From positions 682,001 to 746,000 of the forward strand of contig NZ_VFMM01000001.1 in NCBI RefSeq assembly GCF_006715085.1: a stretch of DNA of 64,000 nt, given 5' to 3'. Positions 16,699 to 26,498 of the stretch are shown in pieces. The stretch is from Kribbella jejuensis. GTDB lineage: Bacteria; Actinomycetota; Actinomycetes; Propionibacteriales; Kribbellaceae. The stretch's first letter is position 1; each line of letters begins with the position of its first letter. Below the pieces are notes generated by a model, which ran no database searches, was not told the origin of the DNA, and worked only from the letters and a program-made list of their open reading frames with translations. A program made the translations under genes and the position numbers.

Positions 16699-17865
16699 GT
16701 GACCGATGACACCACCCTCGTCAAGCGATCCCGGTACGCCGTCGCCGCAGTCTTCTGCGTGCACGGATCGGTCACCGGCTCGTTCGCGACCCGGGTGCCG
16801 TGGATCCAGGAGCACTCCGGCCTGTCCGCGGGCGAGCTCGGACTGGCGCTCGCGTTCCCGGCGCTCGGGGCCGCGTTGATGATGCCGCTCGCGGCCCGGG
16901 TCACCCACCGGTTCGGCACCCGCAACGCACTGCGTGGGCTGCTCGCACTCTGGACGCTCGCCCTGATCCTGCCGTCGTTCGCGCCCGGCCTGCTGACCCT
17001 GTGCGCGGCCCTGCTGATCTACGGCGGTACGGCGGGTATGGCCGACGTCGCGATGAACGCGCTCGGCGTCGAGGTGGAACGCCGGCTGAAGAAGTCGATC
17101 ATGTCCGGGCTGCACGGCCTGTGGAGCGCCGGCGTGCTGCTCGGGTCCGCGGTCGGAACGGTCGCGGCGCACGCGAAACTGAGCGCGCAGGTCCATCACA
17201 CGATCGCCGCCCTGGTGCTGACCCTGATCGGAACGGTCGTCTGCCAGTTCGTGCTGAACGTGCACCCCGAGGAGGACGAGGAGCCGCCGGCCCGGTTCAC
17301 GCTGCCGCCGAGGTCGGCGTTGCTGATCGGCGCGGTCGGCTTCTGCGCGGTGTTCGCCGAAGGCGCGAGCCTCGACTGGTCCGCGGTGTACCTGCGCGAC
17401 GTCCTGGACAGCTCGGCCGGGGTCGCCGCCGGTGCGACCACCGGGTTCGCGGTGACGATGGCGATCGCCCGGATCACCGGCGACGCGGTCATCGACCGGT
17501 TCGGCGTCGTCCCGACGGTCCGGGCCAGCGGCCTGATCGCGACGCTCGGCGGTCTGCTCGTGGTGGTCTCGCCGGACGCGATCGTCGCGATGATCGGCTT
17601 CGGGCTGATCGGGATCGGGATCGCGGTCGTCGTACCGCTCGCCTTTGCCGCGGCCGGCCACACCGGCGCCAACGCCAGCCAGGCGATCGCCGGCGTCGCC
17701 ACGATCACGTACGCGTCCGGCCTGGTCGCGCCGTCGATCATCGGCGGCATCGCGCAGGCGAGCAGCCTGACGATCTCGTTCATCGTGGTCACGGCGCTCG
17801 CGGCCGGGCTGGCGATCTTCGCGCGCGTACTCGCAACCAAGACAGAAGCTGGAGCGCAACCGTGA
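16699..17865 (+). CDS. MFS transporter
   Basis: 388 residues, 12 membrane helices, same fucose-permease/YbjJ-like group as the gene at 14722. It carries VFCVHGSVTGSFATRVPWIQ at the start and the loop motif RVTHRFGTRNAL. Two GTG codons are possible (16687 and 16699). I chose 16699 (MTDDTTLVKRSRYAV) as the shorter N-terminus, although neither has a good ribosome site, so a leaderless mRNA is possible. Divergent from deoR. Its TGA overlaps the GTG of the GNAT gene (GTGA). Confidence 0.87.
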   Translation: MTDDTTLVKRSRYAVAAVFCVHGSVTGSFATRVPWIQEHSGLSAGELGLALAFPALGAALMMPLAARVTHRFGTRNALRGLLALWTLALILPSFAPGLLTLCAALLIYGGTAGMADVAMNALGVEVERRLKKSIMSGLHGLWSAGVLLGSAVGTVAAHAKLSAQVHHTIAALVLTLIGTVVCQFVLNVHPEEDEEPPARFTLPPRSALLIGAVGFCAVFAEGASLDWSAVYLRDVLDSSAGVAAGATTGFAVTMAIARITGDAVIDRFGVVPTVRASGLIATLGGLLVVVSPDAIVAMIGFGLIGIGIAVVVPLAFAAAGHTGANASQAIAGVATITYASGLVAPSIIGGIAQASSLTISFIVVTALAAGLAIFARVLATKTEAGAQP

Positions 17866-18398
17866 CGCACTTTCGGACAGCCGGACCGCAGGACGCGGCC
17901 GCGGTCGCAGAACTGCACGGCGACAGCTGGCGGCGGCACTACCGGGGCGCGTACGCCGACGCGTTCCTCGACGACGAGTCGCCGGCGTACCTCACCGCGA
18001 TGTGGACGCAGCGCCTGGCGAACCGGGAGGGCACGCGTACGACGGTCGCGGAGGAGGACGGGCAACTCATCGGCCTCGCGCATGTGGTGTACGACGCGGA
18101 CCCGAAGTACGGCGCTCTGGTCGACAACCTGCACGTACGTGCCGTCCGCGAGCGGCAAGGACTCGGCACCCAGCTCCTCGCCCACGCCGCCAAGGACGTC
18201 CGAACCGGTCTCTACCTCTGGGTGCTCGAGCAGAACACGGCCGCACAGGCGTTCTACGAAGCCCGCGGCGGAATTCGCGGCGACCGCAAGGACGTCCCGC
18301 CACCCGGCGGCGAGCCCCACCGCCTGACCGGGACGCCGGCCTGTTTCCGCTACTACTGGCCGGACCCGGTCAGCTTGACCGTCTCGATCAGCGCATAG
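17862..18398 (+). CDS. GNAT-family N-acetyltransferase
   Basis: 178 residues. The GNAT acetyl-CoA motif A reads LHVRAVRERQGLGTQLLAHA around residue 90 (the R-x-x-G-x-G/A loop), and motif B is AAQAFYEARGG. These enzymes transfer an acetyl group to an amine of a small molecule or protein. The GTG start overlaps the MFS stop, so it is made with that transporter and may modify its substrate. The 3' end overlaps the convergent GntR gene by 46 bp. The acceptor is unknown. Confidence 0.87.
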   Translation: MTHFRTAGPQDAAAVAELHGDSWRRHYRGAYADAFLDDESPAYLTAMWTQRLANREGTRTTVAEEDGQLIGLAHVVYDADPKYGALVDNLHVRAVRERQGLGTQLLAHAAKDVRTGLYLWVLEQNTAAQAFYEARGGIRGDRKDVPPPGGEPHRLTGTPACFRYYWPDPVSLTVSISA

Positions 18399-19030
18399 GA
18401 GGCCTGACTCGCCGCCTCGGGATCGGCGGCGCGGATCGCCTCCAGTACCTCGACATGCGCGTCCCCGAGCCGTTGGTCCTCCGGGATCGTCGCGGTCTGG
18501 TGGATCGACTCGGTCATCACCTCGGCGAGCGCGTCGTAGAGCCGCAGGAGCAACGGGTTCCCGCTGGCGACCACGACCCGGCGGTGGAAGTCGGTGTCGA
18601 CGGCAACGAACGCGTCCAGGTCCCCGGCCGCGAGCGCCTCGCCGCGTGCGACGAGCACCTGCTCCAGGGCCGCCAGGCTCTCCGGATCCGGGTCCCGCGC
18701 GGCCAGCCGGGCGGCCGCCGCCTCGATCCCGGCGCGGGCGTCGAGGACGTGCGTCAGCGACGCCGACAGCTCGTCGCGGACCAGTACGCCGCTGATCTCG
18801 TTGGTCGCGCGGACGTACGTACCGTCGCCGACGCGTGGCTCCAGCAGGCCCGTCAGGCTCAGCGAGCGCAGCGCCTCGCGGACCGTACCGCGGCTGACGC
18901 CGAGCTCGGTCGCGAGCTGGTGCTCGCCCGGGATGCGCGCCCCACGCGGCCAGTCCCCGGACTCGATCCGCGCCCGGAACTGCTCGGACACCTGCAGCAC
19001 GAGCGGCACCTGCCGCACCAAAGACGCCAT
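18353..19030 (-). CDS. GntR-family regulator, FadR/FCD subfamily
   Basis: 225 residues. A winged helix-turn-helix occupies ~15-70 (GEHQLATELGVSRGTVREALRSL). The all-helical FCD domain (90-225) has metal-ligand candidates Asp/His in VDTDFHRRVV and later His residues (MTESIHQ, LGDAHVEV). FCD regulators sense small carboxylic acids. The ATG at 19030 was chosen rather than one at 19057: the latter falls inside a perfect palindrome, and a TATACT -10 box lies 7 bp before 19030, suggesting a leaderless transcript. Divergent from a CynX-type MFS gene that it probably regulates. Confidence 0.88.
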   Translation of the reverse strand: MASLVRQVPLVLQVSEQFRARIESGDWPRGARIPGEHQLATELGVSRGTVREALRSLSLTGLLEPRVGDGTYVRATNEISGVLVRDELSASLTHVLDARAGIEAAAARLAARDPDPESLAALEQVLVARGEALAAGDLDAFVAVDTDFHRRVVVASGNPLLLRLYDALAEVMTESIHQTATIPEDQRLGDAHVEVLEAIRAADPEAASQASYALIETVKLTGSGQ

Positions 19031-19037
19031 GCCGTAC

Positions 19038-19057
19038 AGTATATAAATGTCGGACAT
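19038..19057. promoter_or_regulatory. GntR operator and -10 box
   Basis: ATGTCGGACAT (19047-19057) is a perfect palindrome with a TGTC/GACA core like known FadR/FCD sites. Directly beside it TATACT (19043-19038, minus strand) is a good -10 hexamer 7 bp from the regulator's ATG. Binding would block the regulator's own promoter and lie ~30 bp upstream of the divergent MFS start. Confidence 0.6.
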
Positions 19058-19086
19058 CTACACAGGCGGTTGACGAGGGGTGTGTT

Positions 19087-20268
19087 GTGGCAGTGCTGAC
19101 CGAACCCATGGCCAGAGACCGGTCGGCGCTGATCACAGCGACCGCCTTCGTGGTCGCGCTGAGCCTGCGCCCGGCGCTGACCGCGGTCGGGCCGGTGCTG
19201 CCGCGGATCGGCGACGCGCTCCAACTCGGTGAGGCGGCGCAGGGTCTGCTCGGCACGCTGCCGCTGCTCGCGTTCGCGGTCGCCTCTCCCCTCGTCCACC
19301 TGGCGTCCCGGCGGTTCGGGATGGAGCGGGCCGTGTTCGTCTCGCTTCTGGTGCTGGCGATCAGCAGCGCGCTCCGCCCGTACACCGGCCACGCCGGTCT
19401 CTGGATCGGTACCGTTCTGGTCGGCGGCGCGATTGCTGTCGGCAACGTGCTGGTACCGGTGATCCTCAAGCGCGACTACGCCGGCAACGTGTCCCGGGCG
19501 ACCGGCATCTACACCGCCTTCATCACCGGCGGCGCCGCGATCGCCTCGATCCTCGCCGTACCGATCGCCGACGCGGTCGACTGGCGGCTGTCACTCGCGG
19601 TCTGGGGCGGTCTCGCTCTCCTGGTGGCGGTGATCTGGCTGCCGCGGACGCTGTCCCCGGAGCCGATGCCGGCCGCTTCGACGGACGACGAGACTCCGTC
19701 GGTGAGCGTGTGGCGACAGCCGATGGCCTGGCTGGTGACCGCGTTCATGGGACTGCAGTCGACCAGCTTCTACCTGTTCGTGAACTGGCTGCCGACGATC
19801 GAGATCTCCACCGGCGGCGTCTCCGAGCGCGCCACCGGTGTGCATCTGTTCGTCTTCCAGGTCTTCGGCCTGATCGGCGGCCTGAGCATCCCGTTCCTGC
19901 TGAAACACCCGACCAACCAGCGGGCCGGTCTGATGACGGCGAGTACGCCGATTCTCGTCGCACTGCTCGGCCTGCTGCTGGCACCGCAGCTGGCGATCGT
20001 CTGGGCGGTCGTCGGCGGGCTTGGCCAGGGCGCCGGGCTGGTCGCCGCGCTCTCGCTGATCAGCCTGCGCGGCCGCGGCCACCACGAGACCACGCAGCTG
20101 TCCGGGATGGCGCAGGCGGTCGGGTACACGCTGGCCGCCGCCGGCCCGGTCGTCGCGGGCTACCTGACGCAGGTGACCGGCGGCTGGAGTACGACACTCG
20201 TCGTGTTCGCCGTACTCGCAGCCACCCAGGTCACACTCGGATTCGTCGCAGGACGCGACGACCGCTGA
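19087..20268 (+). CDS. CynX/NimT-family MFS transporter
   Basis: 393 residues with 12 membrane helices, matching the cyanate/2-nitroimidazole (CynX/NimT) group of major facilitators. The N-terminal helix LSLRPALTAVGPVLPRIGDA is the typical opening of that group. GAGGGG lies 7 nt before the GTG start at 19087. Divergent from the FCD-type GntR gene, so expression is likely induced by an organic acid. It ends one base before the convergent sugar isomerase gene. The actual substrate is not visible; the CynX name reflects family only. Confidence 0.87.
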   Translation: MAVLTEPMARDRSALITATAFVVALSLRPALTAVGPVLPRIGDALQLGEAAQGLLGTLPLLAFAVASPLVHLASRRFGMERAVFVSLLVLAISSALRPYTGHAGLWIGTVLVGGAIAVGNVLVPVILKRDYAGNVSRATGIYTAFITGGAAIASILAVPIADAVDWRLSLAVWGGLALLVAVIWLPRTLSPEPMPAASTDDETPSVSVWRQPMAWLVTAFMGLQSTSFYLFVNWLPTIEISTGGVSERATGVHLFVFQVFGLIGGLSIPFLLKHPTNQRAGLMTASTPILVALLGLLLAPQLAIVWAVVGGLGQGAGLVAALSLISLRGRGHHETTQLSGMAQAVGYTLAAAGPVVAGYLTQVTGGWSTTLVVFAVLAATQVTLGFVAGRDDR

Positions 20269-20269
20269 A

Positions 20270-21277
20270 CTACTTGTCCGTTGCGAAGGCTGCGTCGAAA
20301 GCGGCTTCGGGCTTGTCGAAGGCGAGCTTGCGGATCACGTTGACCGCCTCCGCGGCGCCGACCTTGCGGTCCATGCCGGCGTCCTCCCACTCGACCGAGA
20401 TCGGGCCGTCGTAGCCGATCGAGTTCAGCACCCGGAAGCAGTCCTCCCAGTTCACGTCGCCGTGACCGGTGGAGTAGAAGTCCCAGCCGCGCCGCGGGTC
20501 CGCCCACGGCAGGTGCGAACCGAGCCGGCCGTTACGGCCGCCGCCGACCCGCATCTTGGTGTCCTTGCAGTCCACGTGGTAGATCCGGTCCTTGAAGTCC
20601 CACAGGAACGCGACCGGGTCGATGTCCTGCCAGACCATGTGCGACGGGTCCCAGTTCAGCCCGAACGCCTCGCGGTGGCCGATCGCCTCGAGCGCGAACG
20701 TGGTGGTCCAGTAGTCGTACGCGATCTCCGACGGGTGCACCTCGTGCGCGAACCGGACACCCACCTCGTCGAACACGTCGAGGATCGGGTTCCAGCGGTC
20801 CGCGAAGTCCTGGTACCCGGCCTGGATCCGATCGGCCGGTACCGGCGGGAACATCGCGACGTACTGCCAGATCGACGAGCCGGTGAAGCCGATGACCGTC
20901 TTCACGCCGAGCTTCGCCGCCGCCCGCGCGGTGTTCTTCAGGTCCTCCGCGGCGCGCTGCCGGACGCCCTCGGCGTCGCCGTCGCCCCAGACCCGGGACG
21001 GCACGATCGCCTGGTGCCGGAAGTCGATCGGGTCGTCGCAGACCGCCTGCCCCACCAGGTGGTTGGAGATCGCGAAGACCTGCAGGTTGTACTTCGCCAG
21101 GATGTCCTTGCGGCCCTGGACGTACGAGTCGTCGTCGACCGCCTGCTGGACGTCGAAGTGGTCACCGGAGCAGGCGATCTCGACGCCGTCGTACCCGGCC
21201 TCGGACGCGAACTGGCAGACCTCTTCGAACGGCAGGTCGGCCCACTGGCCGGTGAAGAGAGTGATCGGACGAGGCAT
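20270..21277 (-). CDS. sugar phosphate isomerase/epimerase (xylose isomerase-like TIM barrel)
   Basis: 335 residues, AP_endonuc_2/IolE-type TIM barrel, typically a metal-dependent isomerase, epimerase or dehydratase acting on sugars or inositols. It begins [20 protein letters not shown]. Metal-ligand candidates are the Glu of [10 protein letters not shown], the His/Glu of [10 protein letters not shown], the Asp/His of [10 protein letters not shown], His in IYHVDCKD, and the final Glu of ISVEWEDAG. It lies 11 bp after the stop of the Gfo/Idh/MocA gene and forms an operon with it, an oxidoreductase-isomerase pair common in inositol and rare-sugar catabolism. No transporter or kinase is adjacent. 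Confidence 0.88.
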   Translation of the reverse strand: MPRPITLFTGQWADLPFEEVCQFASEAGYDGVEIACSGDHFDVQQAVDDDSYVQGRKDILAKYNLQVFAISNHLVGQAVCDDPIDFRHQAIVPSRVWGDGDAEGVRQRAAEDLKNTARAAAKLGVKTVIGFTGSSIWQYVAMFPPVPADRIQAGYQDFADRWNPILDVFDEVGVRFAHEVHPSEIAYDYWTTTFALEAIGHREAFGLNWDPSHMVWQDIDPVAFLWDFKDRIYHVDCKDTKMRVGGGRNGRLGSHLPWADPRRGWDFYSTGHGDVNWEDCFRVLNSIGYDGPISVEWEDAGMDRKVGAAEAVNVIRKLAFDKPEAAFDAAFATDK

Positions 21278-21288
21278 CTGACGCGCTC

Positions 21289-22392
21289 CTAGTTGTCGAC
21301 GGCGTGGTCTACGGGGATCCAAGCAGAGTCGTTGGCGGCGGACCGCAGTACGGCGTCGACCACACGGGCCGAGCGTGCTCCGGCGGCGAAATCGGGCAGG
21401 CCGTCCGGGCGGTCCCCCAGCACGGCGGCGTAGCTGTCGGCGACGAACGAGTCGAACGCGTCCTGGTAGCCCTGCGCGTGGCCGGCCGGCAGCCGGTTCA
21501 CCCGCAGCGCGTCCGGGCTGAGCGTGCCGGGGTCGCGGGTCAGGACCTGCGACGCGTCGACATGGCCGACCCACAGCCGGTCCGGGTCCTCCTGGTCGAA
21601 GCCGAAGCTCGACTCGGTACCGGACACCTCGAGGTACAGCCGGTTCTTCCGGCCGGCGGCGACCTGGCTGACCACGATCGTGCCGACCACGCCGGCCTCG
21701 GTCCGGAACTGCGCGGTGGCCAGATCCTCGGTCTTCACCTCGACGCCGCCGCGCTGCGCCCGTACCGTCCGGAGCTGGGCGCTGATCGCAGCGATCCGGT
21801 CGCCGGTGACGAACTCGGTCAGGTCGCACCAGTGCGAGCCGATGTCCGCGAACGTCCGCGACGGGCCGCCGGTGGTGTCGTCGACGCGCCAGTTCTGGTC
21901 GTCGGCGCCGGCCAGCCAGTCCTGCAGGTACGAGCCGTGCAGGCTGGTGATCACGCCGGCGTCGCCCGCGGCGATCCGGGCGCGCAGCTCGCGGACCATC
22001 GGGTGGTACCGGTACACGAACGGCACCGCGCCGACCAGTTGCGCCTCGTACGCCGCGGTCTGCAGGCCGATCGCGTCCTCCACCGACGTCGCGAGCGGCT
22101 TCTCGCAGACCACGTGCTTCCCGGCGTCGAGCGCCTTGAGCGTCACGTCCCGGTGCGTGTTGTTCGGCGTACAGACGTGGACGACGTCGACGTCCGCGGC
22201 GAGCAGCTCGTCCAGGGTACCGAACCCGCGCTCCGCACCGGTCGCCTCGGCCGCGGCCTCCGCCCGGGCGGGCGACGATCCGACGGCTCCCACCACGGTC
22301 GCGCCGGACACCAGCGCGGCCCGGCCGTGGACCTGACCCATGAACCCGCCGCCGACGATCCCGACCTTCAGCTTGCGCGCATTGGTGGACAC
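21289..22392 (-). CDS. Gfo/Idh/MocA-family oxidoreductase
   Basis: 367 residues. The N-terminal Rossmann fold has [18 protein letters not shown] (NAD(P) site) and [10 protein letters not shown]. The family's catalytic-region motif reads [15 protein letters not shown] (Lys of EKP near residue 95). The C-terminal alpha/beta domain has the [15 protein letters not shown]is. It probably oxidises a sugar or inositol hydroxyl using NAD+. The GTG at 22392 sits 8 bp after a -10 box, so the mRNA is probably leaderless. Divergent from the ROK regulator at 22468; first gene of a two-gene operon. Confidence 0.9.
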   Translation of the reverse strand: MSTNARKLKVGIVGGGFMGQVHGRAALVSGATVVGAVGSSPARAEAAAEATGAERGFGTLDELLAADVDVVHVCTPNNTHRDVTLKALDAGKHVVCEKPLATSVEDAIGLQTAAYEAQLVGAVPFVYRYHPMVRELRARIAAGDAGVITSLHGSYLQDWLAGADDQNWRVDDTTGGPSRTFADIGSHWCDLTEFVTGDRIAAISAQLRTVRAQRGGVEVKTEDLATAQFRTEAGVVGTIVVSQVAAGRKNRLYLEVSGTESSFGFDQEDPDRLWVGHVDASQVLTRDPGTLSPDALRVNRLPAGHAQGYQDAFDSFVADSYAAVLGDRPDGLPDFAAGARSARVVDAVLRSAANDSAWIPVDHAVDN

Positions 22393-22400
22393 GTCGAAGG

Positions 22401-22430
22401 ACGCTATGGGACCCTTTTGAACCCTGTCAA
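22401..22430 (-). promoter_or_regulatory. promoter of the sugar oxidoreductase operon
   Basis: On the minus strand TTGACA (22430-22425), an 18-bp spacer, then TAGCGT (22406-22401). The start codon GTG follows 8 bp after the -10 box, so transcription should start at or next to it. An imperfect inverted repeat (GGACCCTTTTG, 22409-22419, against CAAAAGTCC, 22432-22440) overlaps the promoter and is a candidate ROK operator. Confidence 0.6.
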
Positions 22431-22467
22431 GCAAAAGTCCACGACCAGTACGACGAAAGTCCGGTAG

Positions 22468-23583
22468 ATGAGCGATCTCGGTACGGCGGACCCGGTGCTG
22501 CGGTTGCTCCGGGACGGGCAGCCGCGGACGCGCGCCGAGTTGATCGAGCTCAGCGGGCTGGCGCGGTCGACGGTGACCGGGCGGATCGAGACGTTGCTCG
22601 CGGCGGGCCTCGTCGTACCGTCGGGTGAGGCGGCATCGACCGGTGGACGGCCGCCGGCGCGGTTCCGGTTCAATCCGACGGCGCGGCTCGTGCTGGCTGC
22701 CGATGTCGGCGCGACGCATTTGTCCGTTGCCCTCACGGATCTGACCGGGACAATTCTGGACCGGTCGACGACGCCGCTGGCGATCGCGGAAGGGCCTGAG
22801 GTCGTGCTCGACGCTGTTGCCGAGGAGGGCGAGGCGTTGCTGCATGCGGCGGGACGGTCGGTGGCGGATCTGGCGGGGACCGGAGTCGGGTTGCCCGGGC
22901 CGGTCGAGCACAGCACGGGGCGGCCGAACCATCCGCCGATCATGCCGGGCTGGGATTCGTACGACGTGGTCGGCCGGTTGCACACCCGCTTGCCCGGGCC
23001 GGTACTGGTCGACAACGACGTGAACATCATGGCGCTCGGCGAACACGCCACGGCGTACCCGGACGTCGAGCACCTGCTGTTCGTGAAGGTTGCCACCGGC
23101 ATCGGCGCGGGCGTGATCAGCGGCGGCCGGCTGCACCGCGGGGCGCGTGGGGCGGCCGGAGACATCGGGCACATCCAGGCGCCCGGCCACACCGAGCTCT
23201 GCCGCTGCGGGAACACCGGTTGCCTCGAGGCGATCGCGTCCGCCGCTGCGCTGGCCTCCAAGCTCGGCGTCGAGACCAGCCAGGACATCGTCGAACTGGT
23301 CCGCGCCGGCAACACCGACGCCACCACCGCGATCCGCCAGGCCGGCCGCGAGATCGGCACCGTCCTCGCGGCCGCCGTCAGCCTCCTGAACCCGTCGGTC
23401 ATCGTCGTCGGCGGCTCACTCGCCCAAGCCGGCGACAGCCTCCTGGCCGGCCTCCGCGAAACCGTCTACGCCAGATCGTTGCCCCTAGCCACAACCCACC
23501 TCCACGTCGTCCCGTCCCGCACCGGCCCCGACGCCGCCCTCCTCGGCGCCGCCACACTCGTCCTCACCGGAGCCCTCACCTAG
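22468..23583 (+). CDS. ROK-family transcriptional regulator
   Basis: 371 residues: an N-terminal winged helix (~1-60, TRAELIELSGLARSTVTGRIETLL) and a ROK domain with the zinc signature CRCGNTGCLE near residue 247. The glucokinase-like segments VLAADVGATHLSVAL and PVLVDNDVNIMALGE are also present. Such proteins repress sugar genes and release on binding the sugar. Divergent from the oxidoreductase-isomerase operon, its probable target. The coding 3' end, including the stop, is part of a short duplicated sequence (see the repeat at 23571). Confidence 0.9.
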   Translation: MSDLGTADPVLRLLRDGQPRTRAELIELSGLARSTVTGRIETLLAAGLVVPSGEAASTGGRPPARFRFNPTARLVLAADVGATHLSVALTDLTGTILDRSTTPLAIAEGPEVVLDAVAEEGEALLHAAGRSVADLAGTGVGLPGPVEHSTGRPNHPPIMPGWDSYDVVGRLHTRLPGPVLVDNDVNIMALGEHATAYPDVEHLLFVKVATGIGAGVISGGRLHRGARGAAGDIGHIQAPGHTELCRCGNTGCLEAIASAAALASKLGVETSQDIVELVRAGNTDATTAIRQAGREIGTVLAAAVSLLNPSVIVVGGSLAQAGDSLLAGLRETVYARSLPLATTHLHVVPSRTGPDAALLGAATLVLTGALT

Positions 23584-23650
23584 CCGAACGAACCACTCGC
23601 CCTCACCGAGCCCTCGCCTAGCCGAACCAGCCACTCGCCCTCAGCTGGCT
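23571..23650. repeat. imperfect ~38-bp direct repeat spanning the ROK stop codon
   Basis: AGCCCTCACCTAGCCGAAC... at 23571 recurs with a few changes at about 23610 (AGCCCTCGCCTAGCCGAAC...), so the last codons and the stop of the ROK gene were duplicated downstream. Further on, CGATTGTGGTGG occurs twice (23728-23739 and 23762-23773). The 200-bp convergent gap 23584-23784 holds no gene. Confidence 0.75.
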
Positions 23651-23784
23651 CGCGCGAGGTGCGGACCGCCAGGCCATCACATCGCCGGGCGCCGGCGAGC
23701 GCCGCGCTCAGCATGCGCGGCAGCCCGCGATTGTGGTGGCCTGGTCTCACCGCTCGGCGCACGATTGTGGTGGGCCGGCCGGGG

Positions 23785-24693
23785 CTAGCTCCAGGCGATC
23801 GCGACTTCGTCGATCAAGCGGACGACGCGGTCGAGCTCGGTGCCCCCGCGGGCGCGGCCGAAACCGTGACGGCGGCCCCAGAAGGACGCCTGGACCGCGA
23901 TCAGCTGGGTCCACCGACGGATGCGTTCCCCGTCGACGCCGGACGCTTCGGCGAACTCGTGCAGCTCGACCTGGAGATGACGGAGCAGTTCAGCGCCGGT
24001 CAGACGCTCGTCGAGGAACAGGTTGTACGCACGTGTGCGGAGGAAGATCGCAGCGTCGAAGGCTGGGTCGCCGACGTAGCCCTTGGGGTCGACCGCCAGC
24101 CAGGGTTGCCGGTTCGCGCGGAGGATGTTGCGTGCGTGGAAGTCGCCGTGGACCATCGTCTCCGGTTGCGCGCGGCACAGCTCGTCCACCACCGCGAGCG
24201 CCTGCTCGACGACGAACTCAGGCAGCGGATGGTCCAACTCCGCCGCATCCTTCAACAGGTCGTCGTGCCACGAGTCGGCCTGGTCCGACATCCGCGGCAG
24301 CCCGTCCGGGGCGGGGATCGTCAACTGCCGCAGCAGCTCACCGGCAATCGTCGCGGACCCGGCGCCGGCCAACGTCTCCGGATACACCCGCTCGAGCAGC
24401 ATCGCGTACCGCGCATCATCACGCTCGTACAACTTGACCGCACCGCGCCCACCCCAGGCCTCGAACGCATCCGGCTCGTGCACGTTCCCCGGATGCGGAA
24501 ACGAGACCTTCACCACCTTGTCCCCGGCGACCGGCACCACCACGCCGACCTGACCATGCAGCCAGTCCCCGTCCTGCCGCAGATCCCACCGCACCAGTAG
24601 GTCCTCGACAATCCCCGGCAGTTCCGCCAGCCACGCCTCCCCCGCAGCGCCTTCTCGCTCGACCGTGACCCTGGCGAACGCCGAAGGGATCAT
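23785..24693 (-). CDS. aminoglycoside/hydroxyurea phosphotransferase-family kinase (APH(6)-like)
   Basis: 302 residues of the kinase-like APH family. The Brenner-type catalytic loop reads [15 protein letters not shown] (~185), and the Mg-binding segment [15 protein letters not shown] (~205) contains the DPKGYVGD pattern of streptomycin 6-kinase/hydroxyurea phosphotransferase relatives. The nucleotide-binding lobe ([16 protein letters not shown]) has the expected Lys. The ATG at 24693 overlaps the gpsA stop (ATGA), so it is the third gene of plsC-gpsA-aph. Despite the family name, a resistance role is not implied; the substrate could be an endogenous metabolite. Confidence 0.85.
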   Translation of the reverse strand: MIPSAFARVTVEREGAAGEAWLAELPGIVEDLLVRWDLRQDGDWLHGQVGVVVPVAGDKVVKVSFPHPGNVHEPDAFEAWGGRGAVKLYERDDARYAMLLERVYPETLAGAGSATIAGELLRQLTIPAPDGLPRMSDQADSWHDDLLKDAAELDHPLPEFVVEQALAVVDELCRAQPETMVHGDFHARNILRANRQPWLAVDPKGYVGDPAFDAAIFLRTRAYNLFLDERLTGAELLRHLQVELHEFAEASGVDGERIRRWTQLIAVQASFWGRRHGFGRARGGTELDRVVRLIDEVAIAWS

Positions 24694-25694
24694 CCCCAGC
24701 GTTCCGACTTTGCCGATCGGGAGACCAGGCTGAACAGCATGTCCTCCGGGGTCATCTCGCCGGCCACGACCTTGGTGACGTGTTCGACGATCGGCATCTC
24801 GACATCGTGGTGGTGGGCCAGTTCGGTGATCGAGGCGCAGGACTTCACCCCTTCGGCGACCTGGCGGGTGGCGCCGGTGATGTCGGCGACCGTCATGCCC
24901 TGACCCAGCTTCTCGCCGAACGTCCGGTTCCGCGACAGCGGCGACGAGCAGGTCGCGACCAGATCACCCAGACCGGCCAGACCCGAGAACGTGTGTTCGT
25001 CGGCGCCCAACGCCGTACCGAGCCGGGCGATCTCCGCCAGGCCGCGGGTGATCACCGACGCCCGCGCGTTGTCACCGAAGCCCAGACCGACCGCCATCCC
25101 GACCGCGAGCGCGATCACGTTCTTGCACGCACCCCCGAGCTCACACCCGACGACGTCGTTGTTCGTGTACGGACGGAACGTCGGCGAATGGCACAGCTTC
25201 TGCAACCGCGCCGCGGTCCCCTCGTCCGCACAGGCCACGACCGACGCGGCCGGTTGCCCCTCGGCGATCTCGCGGGCGAGGTTCGGCCCGGAGACGACCG
25301 CGATCCGTTCCGGCCCGGCGCCGGTGAGCTCGGCGATGACCTCACTCATCCGCTTCGTCGTACCGAGCTCGACGCCTTTCATCAGGCTGACCAGCGGTAC
25401 GGCGTTCGGCAGTACGCCGGCCCAGTCGGTGAGGTTGTCGCGCAACGACTGCGACGGCACCGCGAGCACGACGGCCTCCGCTCCGTCGGCGGCCGCGGCC
25501 GGATCGTGGGTCGCGGTGATCGCGTCGGACAACTGGATCCCGGGCAGGTACTCGGCGTTCTCGTGCGCGGCGTTGATCGCGTCGCACAACGCCTCCCGCC
25601 GAGCCCACACCGACACCTGGTTCCCCGCGTTCGCCAGCACCGTGGCGAACGCCGTCCCCCAGGACCCGGCACCGAACACCGCGACTTTCGTCAT
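24690..25694 (-). CDS. gpsA: glycerol-3-phosphate dehydrogenase [NAD(P)+]
   Basis: 334 residues. It reduces dihydroxyacetone phosphate to sn-glycerol-3-phosphate for phospholipid synthesis. The NAD(P)-binding [16 protein letters not shown] is at ~4-19, and the substrate/catalytic region [25 protein letters not shown] is near 190 (Lys of GGACKN). Full length. It sits between plsC (ATGA overlap upstream) and the phosphotransferase gene (ATGA overlap downstream). The plsC-gpsA pair is metabolically sensible, since G3P is the precursor of the PlsC substrate lysophosphatidate. Confidence 0.96.
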   Translation of the reverse strand: MTKVAVFGAGSWGTAFATVLANAGNQVSVWARREALCDAINAAHENAEYLPGIQLSDAITATHDPAAAADGAEAVVLAVPSQSLRDNLTDWAGVLPNAVPLVSLMKGVELGTTKRMSEVIAELTGAGPERIAVVSGPNLAREIAEGQPAASVVACADEGTAARLQKLCHSPTFRPYTNNDVVGCELGGACKNVIALAVGMAVGLGFGDNARASVITRGLAEIARLGTALGADEHTFSGLAGLGDLVATCSSPLSRNRTFGEKLGQGMTVADITGATRQVAEGVKSCASITELAHHHDVEMPIVEHVTKVVAGEMTPEDMLFSLVSRSAKSERWG

Positions 25695-26482
25695 TCTTTG
25701 TCCTCACCTTGAGCTTTCCGAGCTTTGCGGAGGTCGTAGAGCTCCTTGGGCGGTTCCTCACCGCGCAGTTCGCCGAGCGTCTCGGCGACCCGGGCCATGA
25801 TCACCTCGGTTGCCTCGTGCAACAGCTGGTTGGTCAGCGGCTTGCCCTGGAACGCGCTCAGGTCGACCGGCTTGCCGGCCCGCACCTGCAGCGTCTTGCG
25901 CGGCAGCAGCCGGACCCGGATCTTGCCGGTGTAGGACTTGATGATCTCCTGGGCGCCCCAGTTCGCGACCGGGATCACCGGGCAGCCGGTCATCAACGCG
26001 ATCCGGGCCGCGCCGGTCTTGCCGGTCATCGGCCACATCGCCGGGTCCCGGGTGATCGTGCCCTCTGGGTAAACACCCACGCACTCACCGCGTTCGACCG
26101 CGGCGACCGCGTCCCGGAAAGCGTCCGCGGCCTGCGCGGAATCGCGGTACACCGGAATCTGCCCGGCCCCGCTGATGATCTTGCCGAGCACCGGGATCTT
26201 GAACACCGACGCCTTCCCGAGGAACCGCGGGATCCGCCGGCACTCCCAGATGAAATAGCCGAGCAGCACCGGGTCGAAATGCGAGATGTGATTCGGCACG
26301 TAGACCACGCCGCCGTGCCGCGGCATGTTCTCGCGGCCGCTGAACCGGCACTTGGTGAACACGATCATGAACGGCTTCACGATCGCGACGATGATGCCGA
26401 ACCAGAATCCGCGCGGCGGCCGTGGATCGTCACTCCGGCTGTCCACTGCTGCCTCCTGGTGGTCGAACGCGCCCTCGGTCAT
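25691..26482 (-). CDS. plsC: 1-acyl-sn-glycerol-3-phosphate acyltransferase (PlsC-like)
   Basis: 263 residues, a membrane-associated acyltransferase that adds the second acyl chain to make phosphatidate. Motif I is NHISHFDP (H-x4-D, ~70), motif III is [11 protein letters not shown] (~140), and the hydrophobic segment near residue 30 ([16 protein letters not shown]) is the membrane contact. Length and motifs are complete. First gene of the plsC-gpsA-aph operon. Its ATG (26482) is 16 bp from the divergent cofC start, so both promoters overlap each other's leader or coding sequence. Confidence 0.92.
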   Translation of the reverse strand: MTEGAFDHQEAAVDSRSDDPRPPRGFWFGIIVAIVKPFMIVFTKCRFSGRENMPRHGGVVYVPNHISHFDPVLLGYFIWECRRIPRFLGKASVFKIPVLGKIISGAGQIPVYRDSAQAADAFRDAVAAVERGECVGVYPEGTITRDPAMWPMTGKTGAARIALMTGCPVIPVANWGAQEIIKSYTGKIRVRLLPRKTLQVRAGKPVDLSAFQGKPLTNQLLHEATEVIMARVAETLGELRGEEPPKELYDLRKARKAQGEDKE

Positions 26483-26498
26483 GGGAGAATCCTGCCTG

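Noticed and set aside
19060..19086. TTGACG as -35 box for the CynX-type gene
   Set aside because: Only about 20 bp separate it from the start codon, leaving no room for a -10 box and transcription start.
23659..24600. 313-codon plus-strand frame opposite the phosphotransferase gene
   Set aside because: It is the antisense shadow of a gene with clear kinase motifs.
26325..26498. Longer cofC start inside plsC
   Set aside because: The extra 58 codons are antisense to plsC; the family starts just before TLVIPVK and a ribosome site precedes 26499.
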